Program-made: the position numbers and the translations under genes
Notes under the pieces: model-generated
The model's database searches: none
The model's input: only the letters and a program-made list of their open reading frames with translations
Told to the model about the DNA's origin: nothing
Shown here: positions 17,100 to 24,956 of the stretch, piece after piece
Numbering within the stretch: position 1 is the first letter of the stretch
How the letters are laid out: each line of letters starts with the position of its first letter
NCBI RefSeq assembly: GCF_000174775.1
Contig: NZ_ACLR01000214.1
Span: forward strand, 1 to 64,000
DNA length: 64,000 nucleotides
Direction of reading: 5' to 3'
DNA from: Porphyromonas uenonis 60-3
Lineage (GTDB): Bacteria; Bacteroidota; Bacteroidia; Bacteroidales; Porphyromonadaceae

Positions 17100-18693
17100 T
17101 CGACTCAATGAAGGTAACGACAGCTTTGCGCTCCTCCTTGCTGAGCTTACGAAACTTCTCAATTGACTGTCTCGCATCGCTGTTCTTAGCGCCGTGCCAC
17201 ATGATCGCCTCGATCACGGTACGCGCACGGCAGTCGTGTAGTCGGTCGCTAGCTCCTGTAGCCTTCATGCTGAGGCCACGACCCCACAGCGGAGTGGTAC
17301 GACACCAACCTGTGCGAATGTTGTTCTTCATCTGTAGCTGGTGCTGGATCATGTCGGTGTATGGCCAGATCTTCTGATGCGGGTAGCGTGGTAGGAGATT
17401 GGCACGAGCACCTACGAAGAAGTTGTTCGGGTCACGGATCTTATCCTCGCCCGTAGTCCAGGTAGGACGGTGGCAGGTAGCGCACCCCATCTCCTCGAAG
17501 AGCTTCTTACCCTGTTGGAACTCTTCGCTATCTGCATCTCGTGCCGACGGGACGGCTAGTCCACGGTGCCATACCATAAAGTTAATGTACTCCTCGTCGG
17601 TCATATCGGCAGGGAGCTCGCTAGAGGTTAGGTAGTCGTAGATGTCCTTCTTGACATCCCCGCTCTTCCTCCACTCTGGATAATAGGAGTAAAACTTTGC
17701 CTGTACATCGGGGTCTTCGGAAGCGACCTTGGCATAGGCAGTAGTCATATAGTGGTAGCGACGATCGCTACGAGTTACGTTGGTGATGTTCCAGATAGCA
17801 TTGGCTCCAGGACCATCCTGTATGCTACCACGTGTCAAGCCATAGGTGTAGCGGGGCAGGTACTTAGTGCCGTCACCCTGCTTCTTATTGACGTAGTACC
17901 TAACGAAGTCTCCATTCTTCCACACGGTGGGGTTGAGGTTGGCGCCATGCTTCTCCTCCGTCTGATACTGCGCACGGAGGTCTTCGTCACTGATAGCGTC
18001 GAGTAGACCCGTACCGTAGATACCGATGGTGCTCTCGAGACGAACGCGTAGATCGGAGTATGGGATGTCCTTGCCCTTGGCCTGTAGAGGTACATAGAAG
18101 GCATCCTCAGGAATGGTCACCTCTGGGTAAATGAGGTCGTAGGTCTCGCCATCGTCAAACTTGTTGCCCCACTCATCTGTGTAGGGGAGCCAGTCTATCT
18201 TGATCTTACGCTCATCAAGTGGTGCCTTAAAGGGTGGCGCAGCTTGCGTCTGAGGCATACCTGTAAGGGAGGATAGGTAGTTATCGTTTTGATCCGTGAG
18301 GACGAGTAGATAGCCGTTACCTATGATGTTTGAGTTGTACTCAGTCTGTCTAGCGCCATGACCGTATCCCGGGTGGCAAGCGATACAGCTAGCACGCAGC
18401 CACAAGGGGCCTAAGCCACGCAGCGGGAAGTTTGGGTCAGTAGATGTGTCAAAGGGATTCTCGAAGAGGCGCTCCCCCCTCTTAAACCTAGCGACCAAAC
18501 CGGCCTCCTCGACTGCAGGGGTAAACTGCTCGTAACAAGTGGCCGTGTTATTGAACGCGGTGCCTAGCTTTCCCCCGCTATAGTACTGCTCTTCGTATGG
18601 ATTCGTTTCGCTTGAATCTGGACAGTCTGAGCTACATGCGCTCAGGAGAGCCAGACAGCCTATCAGGCTACATATGCTTAATACCTTGTTCAT
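17095..18693 (-). CDS. di-heme oxidoreductase-family lipoprotein (DUF1111), copy 2
   Basis: Paralogue of the gene at 15381-16949, with haem motifs CIACH (about 102) and CATCH (about 402) and the same C-terminal WHGAK region. The start is put at 18693, where MNKVLSICSLIGCLALLSAC forms a lipoprotein signal; the longer frame adds ten residues before it. Compared with copy 1 it has an insertion near the middle (YLPRYTYGLTRG region). Tandem duplication followed by divergence is the simplest history. Its stop codon falls in a TCTAAyyTC tract. Activity (peroxidase, thiol oxidation or iron oxidation) is unproven in this family. Confidence 0.88.
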   Translation of the reverse strand: MNKVLSICSLIGCLALLSACSSDCPDSSETNPYEEQYYSGGKLGTAFNNTATCYEQFTPAVEEAGLVARFKRGERLFENPFDTSTDPNFPLRGLGPLWLRASCIACHPGYGHGARQTEYNSNIIGNGYLLVLTDQNDNYLSSLTGMPQTQAAPPFKAPLDERKIKIDWLPYTDEWGNKFDDGETYDLIYPEVTIPEDAFYVPLQAKGKDIPYSDLRVRLESTIGIYGTGLLDAISDEDLRAQYQTEEKHGANLNPTVWKNGDFVRYYVNKKQGDGTKYLPRYTYGLTRGSIQDGPGANAIWNITNVTRSDRRYHYMTTAYAKVASEDPDVQAKFYSYYPEWRKSGDVKKDIYDYLTSSELPADMTDEEYINFMVWHRGLAVPSARDADSEEFQQGKKLFEEMGCATCHRPTWTTGEDKIRDPNNFFVGARANLLPRYPHQKIWPYTDMIQHQLQMKNNIRTGWCRTTPLWGRGLSMKATGASDRLHDCRARTVIEAIMWHGAKNSDARQSIEKFRKLSKEERKAVVTFIESI

Positions 18694-18720
18694 AACAACT
18701 TCCTCTAAAATACTATCATA

Positions 18721-18754
18721 CATCTGCAGGGTTCCCCTAGGGATCCTGCAGATG
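18721..18754 (-). other. intercistronic hairpin between imelysin and di-heme genes
   Basis: CATCTGCAGG at 18721-18730 pairs perfectly with CCTGCAGATG at 18745-18754, with an inner TCCC/GGGA stem. No T-tract follows on the minus strand, so it looks like an mRNA-processing or stabilising hairpin inside the operon rather than a full terminator. Confidence 0.6.
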
Positions 18755-18774
18755 GTATGACGGTTGGTTATTGA

Positions 18775-19920
18775 TTACTTCTGTACAGCCTCAATAGCTG
18801 CATCGATCTTCTCAAGGAGCGCATTGCACGCATCGATGGCGGGCTTAGTAGCATCCTTGGTTAGGTTATTGCGGAAGGGCGCAGGCATAGCTGCGACCGT
18901 CTTGATCGCATTGTCTATGGCAGAGCGGATCTCCTTGTCTAGCTCAGGATGATGCTGAGCCATGTAGCTAGCCATAGAATGCTTGTGGGCAGTGCCGTCG
19001 AGAGAGCCGTAGTAAGCATTGCGGACGCTACGGAGGTTGTCTGTGAAGTCCTCAATAGAGTTCCAGCTGTACCAAGACTCCACGTCTAGGACGTTGCCAG
19101 AGTTAACAGGGTCGGTAATCTTCGTGTTACCCACCTCATCGGTTATGTCGCTCGCACCTTGTAGGATCTGTACGAAGGCATCCTTCTGGCTCTTGTAGGT
19201 CGTATTGCCCTGCTCTCCAGCGGCTATCATGATCTCGCCGTAGTCCATTGTGGGGAGGAGTTCGGCATCCTCGAGGGTCTTCTTCTTAGCTGCGGTGATC
19301 TTGTCTACACCAGCCCAGCTAGCCTCTAGACGAGTAGCCTGACGAGCTAGATCCTCAGCGACGGCCGCATTGTAGATGCGCTCAGGCTCTGTAATCTCAG
19401 CGACCTTGCGAGCCTTACCATCTCTAAAGATCATGTACTCCACAGCGTGGAAGCCTAGTAGACCGTAGCCTAGAGAAGCGAAGCCCTTGGCATCAGCGCC
19501 TTCCTCCTTAAGCTCATCGAGGAGGTCTTTGTTCTGAAGGATGTTATCTAGCTGATTCTTCTGTAGAGGCCAAGAGTCAATGTGTGGATCGATATTGTAG
19601 TCGCCAGCCGCACCAAAGAGGATAGCCTCGCTTAGCTCCCAGTATGCACGTGCCTCAACCCACTTCTTGCAAGCCTTGTCGACCAGCTCTTGGGAGGGGC
19701 TCTTCATCAGCTCCTGGCAGATACCCGATAGCTCGATGGTATTGTCTGCTAGAGATTTGTAGGTGGGTACTACGACTCCGTGGACAAACTGCTCGAGGAT
19801 AGCTGTCTGCTCTGGGTCGACCTGCTTTGCCTTTGGCTCATCGCTCTCTTGACAAGAGACGAGGAGAATGCCCACGACTGAGAGAAGGAGCATCTTAAAA
19901 ACGTTAGTGTACTTATTCAT
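18775..19920 (-). CDS. imelysin-family lipoprotein
   Basis: Predicted envelope lipoprotein of the imelysin (M75, ICMP-like/IrpA) family, whose members are often iron-regulated. The lipobox is LLVSC near residues 20-24. The family HxxE motif is seen in GFHAVEYMIF (about 155-164), and the segment DPHIDSWPLQKNQLD (about 110-124) is typical. Length is 381 aa. It lies between a porin gene (31 bases upstream) and the di-heme genes, an arrangement that suggests joint action in iron or redox handling at the outer membrane. Proteolytic activity of imelysins is doubtful. Confidence 0.88.
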   Translation of the reverse strand: MNKYTNVFKMLLLSVVGILLVSCQESDEPKAKQVDPEQTAILEQFVHGVVVPTYKSLADNTIELSGICQELMKSPSQELVDKACKKWVEARAYWELSEAILFGAAGDYNIDPHIDSWPLQKNQLDNILQNKDLLDELKEEGADAKGFASLGYGLLGFHAVEYMIFRDGKARKVAEITEPERIYNAAVAEDLARQATRLEASWAGVDKITAAKKKTLEDAELLPTMDYGEIMIAAGEQGNTTYKSQKDAFVQILQGASDITDEVGNTKITDPVNSGNVLDVESWYSWNSIEDFTDNLRSVRNAYYGSLDGTAHKHSMASYMAQHHPELDKEIRSAIDNAIKTVAAMPAPFRNNLTKDATKPAIDACNALLEKIDAAIEAVQK

Positions 19921-19951
19921 AGTTGACTGTATTGTGTTGAATTATAAAAGC

Positions 19952-21250
19952 TTAGAAGTGAAACATACCAAAGTATGCGATGCCGAGGCTGACGGTCGGC
20001 TCATCGTTGAACTGCTTGTGTAGCATACGGTGACTATACTCAGCCTTGACGACGATATCAGGGATCGGGTAGTAGTTGAGTCCGACGGTAAACTTCTGTC
20101 GCTCCCACTCCAGCTCGTCGGTCATATTGGGCACTACTTGAAACATGGAGTCGTAGTAATCATACCGTCCGAAGAGGTAAAGGCGCTGCTTGAGCTGACG
20201 AAGCTTGGCCGAAGCTGAGAAGAGGTCATAACCGCCCTCCAGGCCAGCAGCTAGAGCCGCCTTGGCGACACTATTCTTTGGCGAGGGGGAGTCCTTGCGG
20301 GTCGTACGATTAGCCTTCGTGATCTCCATTGAGTCGCCTAGATGACCGTAGTCCACATTGCCTCGCAAGATGAGGTGCGGATTAGCATACTGAAAGTCAA
20401 AAGCTCCGATGCAGACGAGACCCTTGATATGGTCATACTTGTTTGTCGCATTGAGCGTGTTACGACCGCTCGTCCCGACGTAACCACTCAGGCTAAGACG
20501 CAGATTGCGTACCGAGTAGTTGTCCACACGCATAGCACAGGCATAGTTCGTCGCCATCTTAAACTCGTAGGGACTACCAGACCCGCCATGGATCCAGTCC
20601 TTATTGTTAAAGCGGTCAGCATCTAGCCCAGCGATACCCATCACCTCATACCGCCAGTTAGGTAGTTTACCCCACAGGCCTATACCCGTCTCATGCCAGG
20701 TGCAGGGCAGGATTGTGTTCTCGCCCTCGGGGCGGTAGACCGTAAAGAACTCTGTCGGCATGTGAGATGCGTTCGTTGCTCCGACAGGTACGACCATATG
20801 TCCTATGCGCAGGTTGAGCGCTGGTGAGAAGCTCTTCTGTAGCCAAAACTGCTCGAGAGCCACCTCGCCACCACGCTCTATCTCAGACTCGTACTCGCCA
20901 GTCTCCTCCTCTTCAATCTCGACAGCACTCTCCGTGCCACCATGCTCAAATTCAATCTCAGAGCCTAGAGACCAACCATGACCGAAGTCATAACCAACGA
21001 AGAAAACAACGTGTGGCAAGTCTACCTGACCGAAGCTACGAGCATCTTTGTAGAGCGCAGCATCGGTGTAGCGCTTGAAGTTATTACTGTAAAACATCCT
21101 CGATGCGACAGCCTCTCCATACCCACCGATGGTGAGCCGACGAGGAGCTGGTGCGGAGGTCTGCGACAAAGTGTCCACAGTCTGCGCCTCTGATAGCTGT
21201 ACGGTACACAGTACGAGCCCACAGAGGAGATACGAAATGAATCGTTTCAT
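19952..21250 (-). CDS. outer-membrane beta-barrel porin-like protein
   Basis: A signal peptide (MKRFISYLLCGLVLCTVQLSEAQ) is followed by a barrel-like alternation of aromatic and polar residues; the protein ends in Phe (GIAYFGMFHF), as outer-membrane barrels do. The segment RLTIGGYGEAVASRMFY opens the barrel, and LRIGHMVVPVG resembles phosphate-selective porin-type proteins. An acidic loop (EIEEEETGEYESEIE, about 125-140) could bind cations. It is first in the operon with imelysin, two di-heme lipoproteins and ccsBA. What passes through it is unknown. Confidence 0.8.
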   Translation of the reverse strand: MKRFISYLLCGLVLCTVQLSEAQTVDTLSQTSAPAPRRLTIGGYGEAVASRMFYSNNFKRYTDAALYKDARSFGQVDLPHVVFFVGYDFGHGWSLGSEIEFEHGGTESAVEIEEEETGEYESEIERGGEVALEQFWLQKSFSPALNLRIGHMVVPVGATNASHMPTEFFTVYRPEGENTILPCTWHETGIGLWGKLPNWRYEVMGIAGLDADRFNNKDWIHGGSGSPYEFKMATNYACAMRVDNYSVRNLRLSLSGYVGTSGRNTLNATNKYDHIKGLVCIGAFDFQYANPHLILRGNVDYGHLGDSMEITKANRTTRKDSPSPKNSVAKAALAAGLEGGYDLFSASAKLRQLKQRLYLFGRYDYYDSMFQVVPNMTDELEWERQKFTVGLNYYPIPDIVVKAEYSHRMLHKQFNDEPTVSLGIAYFGMFHF

Positions 21251-21441
21251 ATATTATTATAGAGTGTTTGACATCCGAGTGAATCAAACGCAGGGGAAGC
21301 CTCTTCAGCGACCCTTACTTTGTTTTGTGTATGTATGAACGGGCGGTGGCAGGGTGGGGAAACGAAGATATTAAGGGGAACGAAACCTCCTGCTACAGGG
21401 CATCCAATGGAGCTTGCCGACTACCCGACAAATTCCTACCA

Positions 21442-21449
21442 CAAAGGTA
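21442..21449 (-). promoter_or_regulatory. -7 element for the porin-imelysin-di-heme-ccsBA operon
   Basis: CAAAGGTA on the plus strand is TACCTTTG on the minus strand, about 190 bases before the porin start. That implies a long leader; I recognise no known riboswitch in it. Confidence 0.4.
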
Positions 21450-21657
21450 CGGCAGGAGCGTACAATGGCTCTCGGTAAAGACTAGCAAATTGTAGGTATA
21501 CGAGCGAAGAGTAATAACCGTTCAATACTATCTGTTAGGTACTCTCTGACGGAAAGCTGACAGTAAAAGGTGGCAAATGTCTCATGCTACGAACTCATCT
21601 AGAGCCTCTTACACGGGATCAGCGCCAGATCCGGCTTCGTCTAAACATTCCTTTGGT

Positions 21658-21767
21658 GGAAAGTTACTTTTCCAACGGTGGAATGTGAAAGTTCCTCCGC
21701 TGGAACTGAGAAGTTCCTCCGCTGGAACTGAGAAGTTCCCGCCTTGGAACTAAAAAGTTCCAAGAGG
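21658..21767 (+). repeat. free-standing array of five 22-bp palindromic units
   Basis: Exactly five consecutive 22-bp units. Each starts GGAA, has TTCC 12 bases after the start (GGAACT-gaga-AGTTCC in units 3 and 4) and ends in a 6-base spacer. Units 3 and 4 share their first 17 bases. Bases 21450-21657 and 21768-21860 hold nothing I recognise. This has the same period as family B and family A but lacks the A core and the B inverted repeats. Confidence 0.85.
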
Positions 21768-21864
21768 AGAACCATTTTTGGAACTCATATATACTAGAAA
21801 ACCAGCACGATACAAAGAGATTTGTCGTGGCACACGGACTTGCGCCTCGGCACGCTCACAAGAT

Positions 21865-21891
21865 GAGACTGTTGACTTTTGCAACAGTCTC
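21865..21891. repeat. second copy of the GAGACTGTTG hairpin
   Basis: GAGACTGTTG at 21865-21874 and CAACAGTCTC at 21882-21891, loop ACTTTTG. The stem is identical to that at 6005-6031 and the loop is its near reverse complement, so this is the same 27-bp element in the opposite orientation. Confidence 0.7.
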
Positions 21892-21921
21892 AAGATAGGA
21901 CAGCACACCTATATATATAAT

Positions 21922-21961
21922 AAGGTAGGGACGAACATCCGCAGATGTCCGCCCCTACCTT
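21922..21961 (-). terminator. terminator of pta-ackA
   Basis: AAGGTAGGG at 21922-21930 pairs with CCCTACCTT at 21953-21961, with additional pairing of ACATC/GATGT inside. It lies 38 bases after the ackA stop on the minus strand. Confidence 0.75.
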
Positions 21962-21998
21962 TATTTTTGTCGTCTTGTGACGAGTTCGTTGGCTCGCT

Positions 21999-23195
21999 TT
22001 ACTTGACGAGATCCATCGTGTCGCGTGCTATCATCAGCTCCTCGTCGGTGGGGACGCAGAGGACGGTCACACGGCTAGAGGGCTTCGAGAGTACCTTCTC
22101 CTCGCCACGGCTAGAGCGATTGACTGCTGAGTCAAACTCAACGCCCATAAACTCTAGTCCAGAGACTACCGACTCACGAGTCGTCTGGTCGTTCTCACCG
22201 ACACCGCCCGTGAAGACGATGACATCGACACCGCCCATAGCAGCTGCGTAGGCTCCGATGTACTTCTTGATACGGTAGCGATACATCTCGAGCGCAAGCT
22301 TAGCGCGCCCGTTGCCAGCCTCAGCAGCCTGCTCTACGTCACGCATGTCGGAGGAGACACCGCTGATGCCCATCACACCGCTCTTCTTATTGACCATCGT
22401 CGAGAAGTCGCTCGGAGTCATCTTCTCATGCTCCATGATAAAGGGCACGATACCTGGGTCAATGCTTCCGCAGCGAGTACCCATCATCAGACCATCCGTA
22501 GGGGTCAAGCCCATAGAGGTGTCAAGGACCTTGCCATTGCATACAGCTGCGATCGAAGCGCCATTGCCGATGTGGCAGGTGATGATGCGGGTCTTGTCAA
22601 AGTCCTTCCCAAGGATCTCACAAGCACGATGGCTAATGTAGCGGTGGCTCGTGCCGTGGAAGCCGTAGCGACGCACCCCGTACTTCTCATAGTACTCGTA
22701 GGGTAGTGCATACATATAAGTATATGCGGGCATCGTCTGGTGGAAGGCCGTATCAAAGACTGCTACCTGCTGCACCTTCGGGAGGAGCTTCGTGATAGCG
22801 TCGATACCCTTCAGTGAGGGTGGATTGTGCAGAGGAGCGAGGTCAGAGACACGCTTCACCTGCTCGATCACCTCGTCATTGATGAGGACGCTCTTATTGA
22901 TCGCCTCACCACCATGTACGAGACGGTGACCCACAGCCTCGATCTGGTCAACACTGTCTAGGACAGCGTACTCAGACTTCGTCAGGATCTCGAGGATAAA
23001 CTCGACAGCTACCGTGTGCTCGGGTAGCGGACGGTCTATCTGCACCTTCTTGCCATCGGTCGTCTTGAACTTGATGAAAGAGTCGGGCAGGCCGAGCTTT
23101 TCAATACCACCTGAAGCGAGGATACGAGCCTCAGGCATGTCATATAGTGAATACTTGACAGACGAGCTGCCACAGTTAAGGACTAGTACGATCAT
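21999..23195 (-). CDS. ackA: acetate kinase
   Basis: Converts acetyl phosphate and ADP to acetate and ATP, the substrate-level phosphorylation step of acetate fermentation. The N-terminal phosphate-binding motif VLNCGSSSVKYSLYD, the FDTAFHQTMP motif (about 150) and HIGNGASIAAV (about 208-218) are all present. The 398 aa length is standard. It lies 35 bases downstream of pta in the same transcript and ends at a hairpin terminator. Confidence 0.97.
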   Translation of the reverse strand: MIVLVLNCGSSSVKYSLYDMPEARILASGGIEKLGLPDSFIKFKTTDGKKVQIDRPLPEHTVAVEFILEILTKSEYAVLDSVDQIEAVGHRLVHGGEAINKSVLINDEVIEQVKRVSDLAPLHNPPSLKGIDAITKLLPKVQQVAVFDTAFHQTMPAYTYMYALPYEYYEKYGVRRYGFHGTSHRYISHRACEILGKDFDKTRIITCHIGNGASIAAVCNGKVLDTSMGLTPTDGLMMGTRCGSIDPGIVPFIMEHEKMTPSDFSTMVNKKSGVMGISGVSSDMRDVEQAAEAGNGRAKLALEMYRYRIKKYIGAYAAAMGGVDVIVFTGGVGENDQTTRESVVSGLEFMGVEFDSAVNRSSRGEEKVLSKPSSRVTVLCVPTDEELMIARDTMDLVK

Positions 23196-23230
23196 AATTT
23201 ATCTTTAGTAAGGGGAAGGGGGGTGGTGAA

Positions 23231-24238
23231 TTACTTCTTAGCTGCGATAGCCTGGTTGCAAGTGATCGTGATCACATTGTAGACATCGTCTACAGAGCAA
23301 CCACGGCTTAGGTCATTGACTGGAGCAGCCATACCCTGTAGGATAGGACCGACAGCGGTAGCACGACCGAGACGCTCGACGAGCTTGTAAGCGACATTGC
23401 CCACCTCTAGGTTCGGGAAGACGAGGACGTTTGCCTTACCAGCCACGGGACTCTCGGGAGCCTTGAGCTCAGCGATCTTGCTTACGATAGCAGCGTCAGC
23501 CTGTAGCTCACCGTCGATGAGTAGATCAGGAGCCATCTCCTTAGCAATCTTGTAAGCCTCCGTAACCTTGTCGATCATCTCGCTCTTGGCAGAGCCCTTT
23601 GTAGAGTAGCTTAGGAGGGCAACGCGTGGCTCCATGTCGCCAATGCTACGAGCCGTATCGGCAGAAGCGATAGCTATCTGAGCAAGCTCGTTGCTGTCAG
23701 GATTGGGCGTGACGGCGCAGTCGGCAAAGATGAAGAAGCCGTTCTCGCCATACTCCTTGAGCGGAGAGAAGATGAGGAATGCGCCACTGACCACCTTGAG
23801 CCCTGGGCGAGTCTTGATAAGCTGTAGTGCAGGACGGAGCACGTTGCCCGTTGTGTTGTGTGCACCAGCTACCTCACCGTCAGCGTCGCCAGACTTGATC
23901 ATCAGGCAGGCGAGGTAGAGCGGATTGACCACTAGCTCGTCAGCCTGCTCACGGGTCATGCCCTTAGACTTACGCAGCTCCATCAGGAGGTCACGATAAG
24001 CCTCACGGCGTGCGTGATTTTGCGGATCGATGATCTCAGCCTGGTCAATGTGCTTGAGCCCTAGCTCAGCAGCCTTAGCCTGGATCTCAGCGGGGTTGCC
24101 TAGGAGGATGATGTGAGCGATGCCGTCAGCGAGGATGCGATCAGCAGCTTGGAGGGTGCGAGGCTCGAGACCCTCGGGGAGTACGATGCGCTGCTTGTTA
24201 GCCTTAGCGCGCTGTACGTTCTTTTGAAGTAGTTCCAT
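23231..24238 (-). CDS. pta: phosphate acetyltransferase
   Basis: Converts acetyl-CoA and phosphate to acetyl phosphate and CoA, feeding AckA. It is the short single-domain form (335 aa) without the N-terminal regulatory DRTGG part of the E. coli enzyme. Typical segments are VLPEGLEPRTLQAADRIL (about 20-37), SGDADGEVAGAHNTTGNVLRPAL (about 115-137) and LVFPNLEVGNVAYKLVERLG (about 272-291). It is the first gene of pta-ackA, with a -7 element about 46 bases upstream. Confidence 0.96.
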   Translation of the reverse strand: MELLQKNVQRAKANKQRIVLPEGLEPRTLQAADRILADGIAHIILLGNPAEIQAKAAELGLKHIDQAEIIDPQNHARREAYRDLLMELRKSKGMTREQADELVVNPLYLACLMIKSGDADGEVAGAHNTTGNVLRPALQLIKTRPGLKVVSGAFLIFSPLKEYGENGFFIFADCAVTPNPDSNELAQIAIASADTARSIGDMEPRVALLSYSTKGSAKSEMIDKVTEAYKIAKEMAPDLLIDGELQADAAIVSKIAELKAPESPVAGKANVLVFPNLEVGNVAYKLVERLGRATAVGPILQGMAAPVNDLSRGCSVDDVYNVITITCNQAIAAKK

Positions 24239-24283
24239 AGAGGTGTATGATAAGTTTATATTGATATGCAGTCTTTAGCTCCA

Positions 24284-24291
24284 CAAAGTTA
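24284..24291 (-). promoter_or_regulatory. -7 element for pta-ackA
   Basis: CAAAGTTA on the plus strand is TAACTTTG on the minus strand, about 46 bases before the pta start. Confidence 0.6.
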
Positions 24292-24309
24292 CAAAATAAA
24301 GAGCAGAGC

Positions 24310-24358
24310 CTCTACGCACCTCTAACTTCTAACCTCTAAAGTCTAACCTCTAGTCTCT
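24310..24358. repeat. TCTAAyyTC tract at the end of the DUF2284 gene
   Basis: Several units of the type CTCTAACTTCTAACCTCTAA. The CTA at 24336-24338 inside the tract is the TAG stop of the DUF2284 gene, and the tract also encodes its last residues. Confidence 0.65.
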
Positions 24359-24956
24359 CAAAGTCTCTCTCAGGGACAGGCTCGGCCGAGAGTAGAGCCG
24401 AGACCATCGTAAGGTAGCGTGGCGGATGCCCCTCCTCGCCCCACACCATCGGGATCCCAGCTAGGCGCTCTGTGGTGCCACTCAGGTCAAAGCCCCACGA
24501 CTCAAGCGATGAACGCATCTGGTCGGGATGACGGCAAGGCTCGCCAGCACGACGTGTACACTCCTGTGGCTGGCAGAGCCGACAGCGACCTGCCGTAAAG
24601 AGCCGACTCCCCGCATGCTGTCGCTCTAGCTGATAGAGGAGCGGATCAATCCAGTCTCGCACGGCTCTCATCAAGCGAAAGCAGTAGTCCCCCACCTCGG
24701 CTGGCTGACAAGCAGTCCACGACTGCTCATCAGGCGTGACACGATGCACGAGGATATGCGCATAGCGGTAGTGCGCCAGCGCCTCCCGCACATCAAAGGC
24801 AAAGGGCGGGCAAGACCAATTGGTCAAGTAAGTAGGACAATGCTCGCACAGAGCGAGGAAGCGCTCAGGGTCAAAGTACTCCGCCATATACGCCTCTAGA
24901 GGCAGCTGACGGAGCGTTCCCTCGATATGATAAGCGGGCTCAGTGATGCTACCCAT
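24336..24956 (-). CDS. DUF2284 metal-binding protein
   Basis: Cysteine-rich soluble protein matching the DUF2284 (predicted metal-binding) pattern: CEHCPTYLTNWSCPP near 37-51 and a second cluster CRLCQPQECTRRAGEPC near 119-135. Such spacing suggests an iron-sulphur or zinc site. No enzymatic function is established for the family. Length is 206 aa. The start overlaps the end of the ligase gene by 8 bases, so translation is probably coupled. The C-terminus (FERLEVRL) is encoded by a repeat tract, which may have replaced the original end. Confidence 0.8.
   Translation of the reverse strand: MGSITEPAYHIEGTLRQLPLEAYMAEYFDPERFLALCEHCPTYLTNWSCPPFAFDVREALAHYRYAHILVHRVTPDEQSWTACQPAEVGDYCFRLMRAVRDWIDPLLYQLERQHAGSRLFTAGRCRLCQPQECTRRAGEPCRHPDQMRSSLESWGFDLSGTTERLAGIPMVWGEEGHPPRYLTMVSALLSAEPVPERDFERLEVRL

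Noticed and set aside
21251-21441. Riboswitch in the long leader of the porin operon
   Set aside because: I looked for cobalamin, TPP, FMN and SAM type conserved blocks and saw none; only the length is suggestive.
21658-21767. CRISPR array
   Set aside because: The 22-bp units are contiguous and similar throughout, with no constant repeat alternating with unique spacers of 30 bp or so, and no cas gene occurs in the window.
24336-24956. Truncation of the DUF2284 protein by the repeat tract
   Set aside because: Both cysteine clusters are intact and the 206 aa length seems normal, so only the last few residues may have been replaced.
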